The notes below the pieces were generated by a model. It had not been told where the DNA came from, made no database searches, and saw only the letters and a program-made list of their open reading frames with translations. Below are positions 33,680 to 46,300 of a DNA stretch of 64,000 nt, one piece after another. Within the stretch, counting starts at the first letter, position 1. The number at the start of each line of letters is the position of its first letter. Origin of the DNA: Patiria miniata (Eukaryota > Echinodermata > Asteroidea > Valvatida > Asterinidae); the NCBI RefSeq assembly GCF_015706575.1, contig NW_024037069.1:41189315-41253314 (forward strand), given 5' to 3'. Position numbers and translations under genes: made by a program.

Positions 33680-36600
33680 AATTCTTACAAAACTATGATT
33701 TTGGCAGACGCAATGAGAAAGAAAACACTTTGGACAAGCAGATTTACATATTAAGCCATGACGTCAGCCCCTCTAGGTACACAAATCCAATTCTCAACAG
33801 GCATGCAACTGGGAATTAAAAAAAAAAACAAGGAAATTCCAAACCGCACCAGACTTTGTACAGTGTTTTTCAATTTGTAATGGCATTCATGAGAAGTAAA
33901 AAAAACAAGGAAATCAGCAGATCTGAGGAAAAGTTGCATGCCTGCCTCAAGTAACAAATGGTACAGCCCTCCGACCCCTGACCTGCAAATTAAACCACAC
34001 ACCAAGAATTCCAAGGCAACCACATTTGTATACAGTTTTAATAAGAAATGTTTTATTTGCTTCTTTTAACATGGCCTTGGACTTGTTTATTAAAGGTCTC
34101 AAATCTACAGTACAGTTTTTTTCTTTTCCCTCAATCTACGGCATCTTCTAAAGTTCTACTTGATAAACACATAGATATCTACTATTTATAGCATTTTGTT
34201 CATAAAACACGTACGCCTTTTTTTTTACCTGCCATTTCCATCCAGTTTTTCACTTATAAAGGAAACAAAACTTTCCAATTAGTAAAACAACAAGTTTAGC
34301 TTCTCATAACATACAAGAACAATCTAAGTATTCTCAAATTAACGATAGATTATAAGTATTCTCAAATTGAAAAAAAAAAGACACCTCTTTTTATTTTTGG
34401 CCTGGATAACTTGGCATAGTTGAGCACTGTAGACACCGGTAACCATTTGCGAGTGAAAAAGGTGCTGTGTCAGAGTACCAGTCAAATTAATCAACTACAA
34501 ATATGGTTACATATGATGGTAAGGTCACTAAATAGACAAGTGAAGATTAAATGAAAATAACAAAATATTAATAATTATAATTAAAAAAAACCACTAACTT
34601 TTTCGAAGAAGTTGCTTGATCAAAGTTGAAAGCACGCTAGTTCAAATTGTTTTAATTTACAAATGGTTTCCCCAAACCACCAACAATCCTCTTCGACCTT
34701 TTTTTTTTCCCTTTAAAATAGTGAATAAAACTATTTTTTGTATTGACATACAATTCATCGGGGCAATACAAAATAATGTGCCTTTGGGGTGTTATAACAT
34801 AAGGTTTTAATATAAGCATTTATTTTTATCACTAAAAAGTAGTATTAGATAACATGCCTCCAGAACTCTCCTTTTCATGATTCTCTTAAATTTTTTGTTG
34901 TTACAAAAGTAAAGCCCAACATAATCCTATCAATATAATTTTTTTTGCAGCTATACGTAAGGTAATGAAATTACTAAAACACTCATACAAGAAAAAAAAA
35001 ATTAGTTAACATGATTACAACTGTTTTTTTTTACAAAAAAAAACCCTGGTAATATTTTACTCGAGTAGAACTGTAATGCTTAACTTAACGCATATTGTCG
35101 TCATACAGCTCTACTCAAAGATGTAAAACATTACAAAATATAATTGATGTTTACTAATAATATACAAACCAATGTATGTATAATGGTATTTATATAATAG
35201 CTAGTTAATATATAATGGGACAACGCTTTGGGCTTCACGGAAGAAAAAAATCACTAGTTTGTGCGTGTGATTGACAAAGAGCGTGCGCAGCCGCTTTCCG
35301 ACTGGATTTGCACGAATTGTTCATATCTTTGACAGGAATACGGCTGAATGTGGCCACACTAAAGTGTTTGTCGAAAACAGATTTTTGACAATACGTAACT
35401 GAGCACAGGGTCCACACAGTGCAAGTTTTATCCAACATTACAGTGTTTTGTAGGTAGACTTATTGGCTTTCTTTGGATGCAAACAATGCGACCGTTGACA
35501 ATATAAAAGCACGCATTATCACTGATTACCTAGCTAATGGCTCAACACACATTCCCAGTCGAAATTCCCCAACGCCAATTCCACATGAGCCTCGGATTCA
35601 TGATTATCACATACAAAAATAAATATCACTTTATTCCATTTCCATCCACTTTTTTCAGTTTATCAATTCCTCACAATCCACATTATTCTTTCAGTTAAAA
35701 AACCACATTCCCTTGTCACACATTTTCCATTCTTCAATTCGATCTCCTGACGAGCCATCGGTTACTTTTTTTTTTTAAATCCATGACCATGAACAGTCAC
35801 AGCAAACACAATGAAGAAGTGTCAACCAACTTCAACATTGTCAACTTCCATATTAAGTCCAGCTCGTATCTCACCACAGAACTGGATAGTGCATAGAGAC
35901 CACCATCTGAAGTCACCAGGGCGCCATCTTGGGAGGCCCCAAAACAATCACAACTTTACTTTTGACAAGCCACGACATGTACCTCAAAAGGCAGATTTGT
36001 TAGAACAAAACTGATTCGACGCTGAACAGAAGCTGTCCAACAATCCGTACACATTCCAGCTTTGTGAGGAAAAATCTAAAAAGGCTTACGAAAAAAAATC
36101 AAACCTTTTTTCCAACACCTTCCAAACTTCATTTCCGTCCTAATATTCTTGACCGAATTCCTACACTCGTTTTTGGCCAACCATAGAGAACCTCAAAGAC
36201 CGATAAAATTCATGTGGATTTGGCACATTTTTTTAGCAGCAAGTCCTGCACACAATGCCTTTTTAGCAAACAAAAATGATACACAATAGCCAGACATTGA
36301 AACTGCACACTGCACAAACCGTAGAAACAGAAGACGAAACAGACGTCAACTGATCAGCTGTGTACAAAAATAAGCAAGCATGCCAATTCTATAAACACTC
36401 GTCATTCCACAACGGTATTTTTTTTCTCCGCACTCTTCCATTGCCTCATTTTGTCCATTAAGTAATTAACTCACACATTATAATACATATTAAAGTATTA
36501 ACAGATACAAGAAGAGAAAAAAAAATAATACCATGTTATAGTTTTTGTACACATATTTTTTTTTATGCATAGATGCAATTACTATCATATTTTCAACCTA

Positions 36601-38380
36601 TGTTATTAATAAGCTATTAGTAAAGAAGTATACGCCCCAATCTTATGAATGAGCAGATTCCAATCCGATCTCGTGTGTTACATGTCTTTCAGAATGGCCC
36701 CTGAATCCAATTTTTTTCTTTCCACAGCAGCAATCTTCTTTTAAAAAGACCTAATGGTACATCTTGAAAAGTTGCAGCAATCATATGTATCAGACAAATT
36801 AATTTTGTATTCACATTAAAAAAACCCCAAAAAACTGTAATAATTTTAAATGAACATCATCACCTTTTTGTTTTCCTTTTGAATTTTCAATTGTCAAATA
36901 TGCTTCAAGTACTCGGCTGAATTCAACAGAATCTATCAGAATGTGATGACTGGAGCAATTTCTCCCCTTCCAAACCCCCCCCCCCCAAAAAAAAAACCAG
37001 TAAAAAAACCCAACTGTATATTGACACAGCCACCCACAGAATTGGCAAAACTGTCACATTCAGCATCTGATGGAAAACCCAGACCAAATCTCCATACATG
37101 TACACTTGTACAGTCAGTATAGTTTTGCCTATGAACGGATCTAGACCTCTTTTCATGTCACCTGCTAAAGGATGCGGGTTGTTCACAGTTTTTGAATGAT
37201 CAGTTTTTGTTTTAGAGTGATTCTTTATCTTTGGATGCAAGTCTGAAACCAGCCAGCACTTTGACCAAAACGCACTGACCCAAATCCTTCAAAATCTACA
37301 GGACGGTTTTTGGAAGGGTTTTCCCAAAAGTGATGAAGGTAGAGCCCAGCCTTGATAACTTCAAACAGGGCTTGACTGCCATGCACAGTGGAGGACTATG
37401 GAGGATTCCAGAAGCTTCCTCAGAAACATGTTAAAAAGAGTCAGGGTTAACCCCAACACAGTGCATCAGGTGTCAACGTCTGTGGGACCTTGCTACACTG
37501 AGCCACCTACACCAGTGCATAAACGGCCACTTCTGAGACAATCAGAGCCAGTCCCATTGAACAATGCTACCGTTGTGACGACAGATTCTGAGGCAGTTTG
37601 GCCTTCCGAGTTTTGATGGCCTGATGGATCTTGCTTTACTGAGCAGGCTTGTCATTTTGACACGTGTTGGATGTTGCTGCGTTCAGCAGGGTTTCTACCC
37701 AGAATACCCTGGAGGGTTTGGGTTCAAGTAGACACCTGCTTTTGGGGAAACCTTCCCCTTTACAGACCTGAATTCGAATCCTACCTAGGTTGACATGTGC
37801 ATTTCAATTTCCAGTGACTACCTGATCCCATGGGTTTTCCCCAGGATAGTAACTGGGGTTGTTCTCCTACCTCTAACACTGGACACTTTCCCTTGTCTTC
37901 GGTCTGAGATTTCTACAGGCTTGTAAGCTACAGAGCTTTGGGCAGTCATGCAATGGAGTACCGGAGTGACATCATTCAGAACCAGAAAATGTAGTGCAAA
38001 CGAATGGAGTACGAGTGCATGTTGGTTCACGGGCTGAATCATTCGCTTAATGTCTTTTACACACATTTTGTGCGCATGACGTATTCACTTCGGTACTCCA
38101 TATCCGAGCTATCCTTACCAGAACAAAATCATAATGACCTCTGGTGTGGGGTTAAGTTATCATGAATATTCACAGCAGCACACACAAGCCCTGTGCACAG
38201 TGTGCTTATCTGTTCAAGATCAACCAATCAGACTTCACAGACGGAAGAACAGTCACCGTACACTGACCAATGACAACAGGCTTTGAGATCACAGTTCCGG
38301 TTAGCACTCCCCACAATCCATTCCATAATTTGCAGCGTTAAAATAATTGGTCCACTGACAGAATACGGGCGATTCACAAT
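33680..38380. other. region between convergent genes, no gene recognised
   Basis: AT-rich with many A/T runs, low repeat content from 34.0 to 36.9 kb compared with the rest of the window. It could be long 3' UTR or flank of the minus-strand adaptor; a minus-strand AATAAA lies at 34051-34056 region. At 37270-37460 there are degraded words of the CCCTAAC MITE family. No protein family recognised. Confidence 0.5.
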
Positions 38381-38383
38381 ATA

Positions 38384-38489
38384 TTTGCAACGCGTTGGCC
38401 AATCACAATGCGCGAAATCGGTCGACCTTTTCCAAACACGCATTGGGTCGACCGATTTTGCGCATTGTGATTGGCCAACGCGTTGCAAA
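38384..38489. repeat. strong hairpin with CCAAT and CpG-rich arms
   Basis: TTTGCAACGCGTTGGCCAAT...GAAATCGGTCGAC and GTCGACCGATTTT...ATTGGCCAACGCGTTGCAAA, arms about 45 bp with nearly complete pairing and a loop of about 17. Confidence 0.85.
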
Positions 38490-38731
38490 CTCTTGGAGGC
38501 GCACTATTGTGAAACGACCGCATTGTGTCAGGGTGCCCAATAAGAAAGCTTGGGTGTGTATCTGATCTTGTTCCCAGGATATACTTTCATCTTAACCTTG
38601 GTCTCAAAACAGCAGACCCTGGGTGGGTAACTGGCCCTGAACATTTCTGATTGGCTGCCGCACTAAAGCCATGGATTTGTATTTTGGACTTGGTGTTTTT
38701 AATTTTCAACGTGTTCAGACACTACTTGCGA

Positions 38732-39073
38732 GTAATAATAATAATAATAATTTGGGAGGCTAATCATCCTTACTCGCAACTGGTATGCTGAATTGCGAAG
38801 GACGCGGCTACAACGTGGTCGGGCCGCTGGCACGTAAAGGCGCCTACGGCTGCCGGCCACATCAACCCATATATGACCACGGAGCACAGCCTGAGATCGA
38901 AAGTGTTTGATTTTTCCGGAGGGAGGAAAACCGGAAGGCCCGGAGAAAAACCCTCGTGGCACAGGAGAGAACCAACGCACAACTCTACTCACATGCGATC
39001 CGCGGCCAGGATTCGAACCGTGGTCACCTTGGTGAGAGGCGAGCGCTTTACGCACAAGCCACCCATGCCACCC
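38732..39073 (-). mobile_element. SINE, family B, copy 2
   Basis: Minus-strand copy of 25033-25376: tail (AAT)n at the left, then AATTTGGGAGGCTAATCATC, CCGGAGGGAGGAAAACC, GCGAGCGCTTTACGCACAAG and CCACCCATGCCACC at the right. Confidence 0.85.
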
Positions 39074-39584
39074 AATGTTTTACCCTATTCATTCTCCTGA
39101 CTAAAAAAAGTCCTTACCTAGTTAACTTAGTATCCTTTAAAGACAAACTCTGGTGGTTTGATGGATGCGACTGTCAACTTGCAACTTTGAATCACCTAAT
39201 TACCTTTCATTTTCCCCAATTGCTTCGGTTTTGTACCACAGATGCCACATTCAAAACAAACACTGACTAACTGTGTTGTGGAGACATCATACCATTTTCA
39301 CTGTGCGTGTATTCTGATATTCATGATAAACCCGTGCTCCAGGCACAAACAGATCCGCTTACGAGCACACTGGTGCCCGGTCGGTACATTATCGATACTG
39401 ATTGTGGGGCGGGCACCAGCCTACCTGCGAGAACAAAATTATTTTCAGGCCGCTAGTAATTCAAAATTTGTAAAGTAATAATTCAATAACTATTAAAACA
39501 TGGGCCAATTTTTGTCGATTGATGTCTCAGTTAAAAGTGAGTAACTTTTGTACTCCACAAAAAACAATAAAAAAAAGGAGTCTA

Positions 39585-39590
39585 TTTATT
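39585..39590 (-). terminator. possible poly(A) signal of GRB2-like gene
   Basis: AATAAA on the minus strand about 510 bases after the stop codon at 40103. Motif and position only. Confidence 0.2.
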
Positions 39591-39822
39591 AAGGATAAAA
39601 CTTGAAAAGAGCAGGGAATGCATCTTTAACAAAAAGCTGCTGCTTTCTTTAAGCCTCAAAGCTGGGATTCGCATTTTAGCGCAACACCTTCGACCCCTCC
39701 AGTCCGATGATGATGCAATGAGTGCCAACTGCCCATCTTGCTTCTTTGTCTGTTTTTGTGGTATTACCAGTCACTCTGGCATCGTCTATTTTATTATTTT
39801 TTTTAACCTAAGGCAATCTGGG

Positions 39823-40023
39823 TCCAAATGTCATGGAGTCGCTTTAGCAGACAAAGTTGCTTAGCGGAACTTAATGCGCTTAGCAGAAAAATCAGCCGAG
39901 TACCGATCACAAGCAATATACACTGCATGGCACTTTGGTTGGTAACCTGGGTTTCTATTGCAAATTAGGCTTAGCAAATTTCTGTGTTAAAACGCTCACT
40001 GTGTTAAGCAACTCCATGATATC
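39823..40023. repeat. relative of the 22288-22527 foldback
   Basis: ATGTCATGGAGTCGCTTTAGC near the left and TGTTAAGCAACTCCATGATA at the right, with CACAAGCAATATACACTGCA and TTGGTAACCTGGG inside, as in the family. Confidence 0.6.
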
Positions 40024-40102
40024 TGGGCAGACTTTAATACTTGGGGCTTGCTCCGTTAAACTGGTGTTCCAACCTGGGCACGATTCCTACGTGGGTGCTT
40101 GG

Positions 40103-40339
40103 TTATTTCATGAGTTGGACGTAGGAGGCTGGGAACAGACCCTTAATGCCCACCCGTTGGCCGGCTTTGGGCTTAAGCCTGCCTTCCCACCAGTTCTCGT
40201 CCAGCTTCCGCGTGACCTCGATCTCGTCGCCCATGTGGAACGTGATCTCGCCGTCCTCCTCACCGTTGAAGTCAAACTTGGCCTTGGCGAACTCCGCCGG
40301 CGCCTCCACGTGGAATTCGGCGTTGGCTCCCGCAGGTTT
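40103..40339 (-). CDS. GRB2-like exon 5 (C-terminal SH3, stop)
   Basis: Acceptor AACTACCTGCAG, 237 nt to TAA at 40105-40103. Codes KPAGANAEFHVEAPAEFAKA, KFDFNGEEDGEITFHMGDEI, ENWWEGRL and IKGLFPASYVQLMK. GC-rich compared with its surroundings. The WW-to-LFP spacing is longer than in GRB2 (extra PKAGQRVG). Confidence 0.92.
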   Translation of the reverse strand, partial: KPAGANAEFHVEAPAEFAKAKFDFNGEEDGEITFHMGDEIEVTRKLDENWWEGRLKPKAGQRVGIKGLFPASYVQLMK

Positions 40340-43300
40340 CTGCAGGTAGTTCATAGAGAACAACAAAAAGCAACAGATGTCAAGATATTTGCTTGGTATA
40401 GATATGTGTACAACTAATGAAACAACTTTTTTTTTTGGTCTCAATGGGGCTCCAGGGGGACCAAAAATGAAAACAAAACTTACTCAAGTCATCGTAAAAG
40501 TGTTTTTTTTGAAGGCCTGTAAATCAAAAAGTTAACAAGACAATTGACTTTTGACAACAGATTCCTGCCAATTGGATGCCATTCTCCCCACATACCAGTT
40601 TTCAAGCAGGTACATTGCTGCAATTTTGAGACCTAGTCACGAGTTGGTAGCTAAAATTTCATAAAAACCACAGAAGTACAGAACTTTAAAAACAAAATTC
40701 ATCCAAATTTGAGTCAGTGACCTGAAATTCTCTAGGACAGTTGGCACGGAATGACCCTGAGCACTGTCAGTATCTTCCTAGCATTACATGGTACAACAAA
40801 ACTCTTAACACCACCTCAACTATAGAAACTGCAGATATGCACTAAATGACAGCCAAATATTATGCGTCATCACATATGTGTGGTGCAGGATTCCACGAAT
40901 TTCCATGACCTTGTTCCTAGAATATTAATTTTCCTGACTCCTTGAAAAATGACAAAATTCCATGACTTTTTCCATGACTTTCAATGACAGCTTTAAATTT
41001 TCCAGGATTTTCCATGACTGTTGAAATCTTCAAATTAAGTTTTTGCCCTTCACCGACGTTTTTAAACACTGTATACTCAGTGTGTTACCTCCCGAGTGAA
41101 AGTTGGAACAAATTACTTGGGTGGGACTCGAACCCACGACCTCCTGCTTTCTAGTGCAGATGTCTTACCACTCGACCACCGAGCTAACAGGATCGGTTGG
41201 CTGGTTCGAATCTGATGTACATAGCAGCGGGTACCGCATAAACTATTATAAGATGGAATTTTTGCATCGCGGTGATATAAATCAAATTAAGTTTTTGCCC
41301 TTCACCGACGTTTTTAAACACTGTATACTCAGTGTGTTACCTCCCGAGTGAAAGTTGGAACAAATCACTTGGGTGGGATTCGAACCCACGACCTCCTGCT
41401 TTCTAGTGCAGATGTCTTACCACTCGACCACCGAGCTAACGGGATCGGTTGGCTGGTTCGAATCTGATGTACATAGCAGCGGGTACCGCATAAACTATTA
41501 TAAGATGGAAATTTTGCATCGCGGTGATATAAATCAAATTAGGTTTTTGCCATTCACCGACGTTTTTAAATACTGTATACTCAGTGTGTTACCTCCCGAG
41601 TGAAAGTTGGAACAAATCACTCGGGTGGGACTCAAACCCACGACCTCCTGCTTTCTAGTGCAGATGTCTTACCACTCGACCACCGAGCTAACAGGATCGG
41701 TTGGCTGGTTCGAATGTGATGTACATAGCAGGATAATTTACTCTCCGCATCATGTCCACAGGACGTGATAAATTATGTTGGAATCTTGTGCAAATGATTT
41801 GCCTCTTTAAACAATCAACTTTCCACGGACACTTTCGGAGATGAAACATCCGACAAGTCGTCAAGTCGAGTTTGGCAAATCGACTTGGCGGGATAATTTA
41901 CTCTCCGCAACATGTCCACATGACGTGATAAATTATCTCAGCATCTGAATACGTGGATGGCACTCATGGAACGTTGTTATGTTGCTCTGTCGGTAGCTCA
42001 CCATTTCTTTCAGGAAAATATTCTGCGTCCGACTGACCGATGCCGATTTGTAGTATTCCACCAACTCATTCAGCGTGCTGAATTTCACCACCCACAGAAA
42101 GAACTTGTTGCTGAGGTCGGTTAAGATTTTGAAGTGTTGTACCCCTTCGCCATACCTGAGTTTGATACAAATAAGAAGGAAAAAAAAAGTTATGAAGTGA
42201 TCATGTGTCCAAAAATTGATAGGGCTGGGCATTTACGAATAATTTAGTATTTGATTTTCCAAGTTTGATTCAATTGAAAACATTCATTCATTTGTTAGAC
42301 AGGCATTTGTCCGTGGTCTCCTCCTCAAATTATACACAGTTGGGATCACTGGCTCCGCTCCCACCACAGCTCGTCTTTCCAGTGCTGCTGCTTTCGGTTT
42401 GTTGGGGTCACACCCTGACCATTCTCGGATGTTGTCCACCCATTGAATAATCGATTTGAAATGCATTGGTTAAGTTACATGTACATGTAAGCATGCGCCA
42501 GCTTAAACTGGCTACCGATTGAGATTTGTGTGCAACTGCGCTTGTCAAAAATTGACGAAGAGCTTGTAAAAAATAAAAGAACAGGTAGTGGAATGGCTGA
42601 TATTTGACTGTTTTTATGAAGAAATTTGAGCCAACATGGACCCTCTTAAATAGTGCGCAAAAGTAGTATTCAACAAAAGAGTGGCATCTGACCATAGAGC
42701 TATATTAAATTACTAGCGCGCTAACTCCTCATTCTGCGCGCGGAGACACTTTGAAGCCGTCCTGGGCGCAGACATTTTGAATTCATGTGCGTGTTTGTAG
42801 AACACAATGAAATTAGATGTGTTTTGAAAGTGTACTCTACATGCAACGCGCAAGTAGAACATACGCAAACAACTTAAGCGCGTCGTTGACGGTTAAAAAA
42901 ACCGTTACGGCAAAAAGCATCTGCAGCGAATACGCGCACGCGTTGCGCTGTTTGCGTAGAGCAAAATGACACGCTCACTTGCTGATCGTGCATTTCGGTT
43001 TTGGGCGTACTGGCTTCGATAACGCACCGGTTTGGAATACAAACGCAGATATGCAAATAGCCATACAAAAGCCTTACACATTTTTTTAGGTCTCCATAGG
43101 TTTGCGCACAAACATGGATGCGCCCAGCAGGCATTACTTTGTACACGAAGTTAGCGCTCTAGTAATTTAATATAGCTCTATGCATCTGACAAACAATCAA
43201 ACCACACAAATGTGTTTTTCATCATCTCCTCGAGCAGTGACCAATTTTATGCAAGGGTCTATTTAGCGGCTTGCGCCACTTTTCATGGTGAAATCACTTT

Positions 43301-46300
43301 TTCTCCCACCCGCCTTGATTGGCAACCATTTCACTCTGTGACAAATGACACCACAAAAACCACAATTGAAAAAAAGCCTTTAAATAGACTCTTTCATAAA
43401 ATTGGTCATTGCTCAGTCAACCGTGAATGTAATGACATGATCAGGGTGTCATTTTAAAGAGGAGATTCAACCCTAACAGAGGATATCTCCCTTTGATTCA
43501 CATGTGCCCCACTTCTATTCCAAATACCGTAATTTTCGGAATATAAGCCGCGGCTTATATGTTGAATTTGCCCATGAAAATGTTTACTGCGGCTTATACA
43601 CAGGGCGGCTTATACGCTGATCCTTGAAGAATAAAAATGATACTCAAATGTATATTTAATGTACTGGTATAAACAAAATCTGCTGCTGAAATGAATCATC
43701 AATTAAGAAAGTCATTATCAAACCGAAAGCACGTCCCACGAAAAGGTACCCAGCGGTAAAAAGTACGGCTAGTGAAAGCTGTCTCGAGCTCCGACATTAG
43801 TAATCACAACAATTTGATACGTTTTGTTGTTAAAACGGACCTGTTTATTCTTAGGACCAAACAAATCAGCGTCTGTTGCCACAAAGCAGGATTTGTAGCG
43901 CTCCAGTCAGACGACACACGGTGGGTTGCATACTCTCTCAAGTGATGGGGGAAAATGTTATCATCCGCCGGCGCAGGCTACCGCGGGCCATGCACTAACC
44001 GGGAACCAGACGGGCCAGCCGGCAGCAATTCCCGGTGTTTATTTCTCATCATCAATTTCCATATTTGTTTGCAGGAGTATCGACTGTAAATGATTTGATA
44101 TAACTTTTGTGGCCTTTTTTTTTATAGCTTTCGTAGTGTAAATGGAACTGGTTCAGAGCATTTTGACTAGAATTTGGAGGCCTTACAAAATTGAAACTGC
44201 TGCGGTCGGTGCGGCTTATATACGCCGGTGCGGCTTATACGTCGACTTCAAATCTTAATTTGCACATTTTTGCGTGCTGCGGCTTATACTCCGGGCGGCT
44301 TATATTCCAAAAATTACGGTAGCAATAATATGTCGGTTTCGTGTTTTTTATTATCCACCCTGTATATAGCTTTTATAGGTTATACAGGTTACTTTAACAA
44401 ATAAAATAGGCTCCCAAGTTGAAGTATAGGTTTTTAAAGGTTTCGCTGTGAGGCCTGCAACTGAATTTTGAATGAAAGACATTAATTTAGCCTAAAGTAA
44501 ATTTCTTTCTTATAGTCAATTCATTTCTTAGTTTACTAAAGTGTGGCCCAATACAACTCCATGTGAAAACCGTTGTTGGCTATGCAATTCCTATATATAA
44601 TTCCTTTATATTTAAAAAGGTACAAGTATGTCTAACTATAAATTGAATTTTTTTGGTGCCTCATGATGAAAATAAAGTTAAGTAAAAAAAAAAAAGAAAC
44701 CTTAAAGACTAAACGTATCCTTACTTGACTGATAGCGAGAAGTTCTTTTCATTACTTGGGTCGCTTTCACTTCGACGGATGACAAACGCTCCATCAGGCT
44801 GTCTTTCTAGCAGGGACTCAGCTCCGTTTCTTGTGACTTGCTGCAGGAAGCTTAAGTACAAAAAATACACCGAGACTTGTTATTTCTAAATAATTCGGTA
44901 TTTTTTCCTTCCCAAACATGCCAAAGACAAATATTAGGGCCTTTTTTCCCCCAAGGAAAACTTCCTGAATAATCTACCACTCTGCAGAAACTGAATGTCA
45001 CATTCTCATGTGCTTGAACTTTGAACTTCAAATGCACTTCTATTCCAAAGGATTTCTAGAAGATTCAGGAAGTTCTCTACAAACGATGTGAAAAGGTTAG
45101 GTTTCATAGGCTTACTTCACCACAAAACCTGATAAATATTAAATGTCTAGTGTTTTACTTTTATCCTTAGGTGGGCAATTCCTATTTGGGCAATTCTAGT
45201 GTTATGGAAGAAAATGTAATGTCCATGATTCTAGTTAATGATTCAGAGAAATGATCCGAAACTCCTAGTCTGTAATCTCCTTGACCATTACTAGATGATA
45301 GATGTATAAGATTTGAAAAATACACTTTCAGGTTTATTCACTGAGCTCTTACAGTACATCAAATGTCAGCTTTAAAAATTTCAGATTTGTACTGTCTGTG
45401 ATGCTGGAATTGCCCACTTCAGTTGAAATAGGGCTTGCTCAATGACGGCCATCTCTGTAGGAGAACTGTACCTGCATATTTTACGCAATCAAGCATGCAT
45501 TGCGCAGTGTTGAAAATGTTCCAAATACCGTGCTTGTTGCTCGAAATGTGTTCAAAATACGATGCAGCTGATGCGCGTTATGCAAGTTGACGCTCAAAAT
45601 GTCGATGCACGTGGATGGTCTGTAGGCAATGACGTCATTTGAACGAGACCTATAACCAGTGCCAAATTTTACTAGCTATCCCTGAAATTTAAACTTTTAT
45701 TAGGCTGAACTTTTGCATACAAGTCCCGCATTGCTTCAACACCCTCTTCCCACAAAGAGCGAACAGTTTACCTTCGCATTTAGGCCAAGTTCTATTCCAA
45801 AAACTGACTTACTTGCATTCTTTGACTTTGACATAGTTCATGGGGACTAATCCTGACTTCTCTCCATCAGGAATGGCAGCACTGAACCAGTTTTCTTCAG
45901 CCTTTCTGAATACCTGAAGATGCAAAAAAAAGGAAGAAATAACTATTATGTAACTTAACTGCAGCTTGAAAACATTAACCCTAACCGCCCGAATCATTCA
46001 CAATCCTCTTTGCCAAAGTGGAGGAAATTGGAGGATTGAGGTTACATGGCAAAAGTGCGTTACTGATTTCGTAGGATGCAATTTGTCAAGGTTTTGGGCC
46101 GGCCTTTGTGTTGTTTTTGCTTAGCCATGTAGTATAGGTCTGGATTATGCTTAAAATCCTCCGTACTGCTCCAGAATGTCACTGGCCAAGCCTCAACATA
46201 TTGACAGTCACTGCCGCAGGATTTTGCAGGATTCAGGCAGTGGTCGCCCCTCCACAGACCATATTCAAGAAATAATTGAGGAATTTGCAGGATTGAGGCT

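Noticed and set aside
39935-40417. 160-codon open frame on the plus strand
   Set aside because: It is the antisense shadow of the GC-rich last exon of the GRB2-like gene.
41103-41603. Two near-identical 82-codon open frames in tandem
   Set aside because: They are the tandem tRNA-like element; no codon-use or homology signal, and the unit also occurs elsewhere without an open frame.
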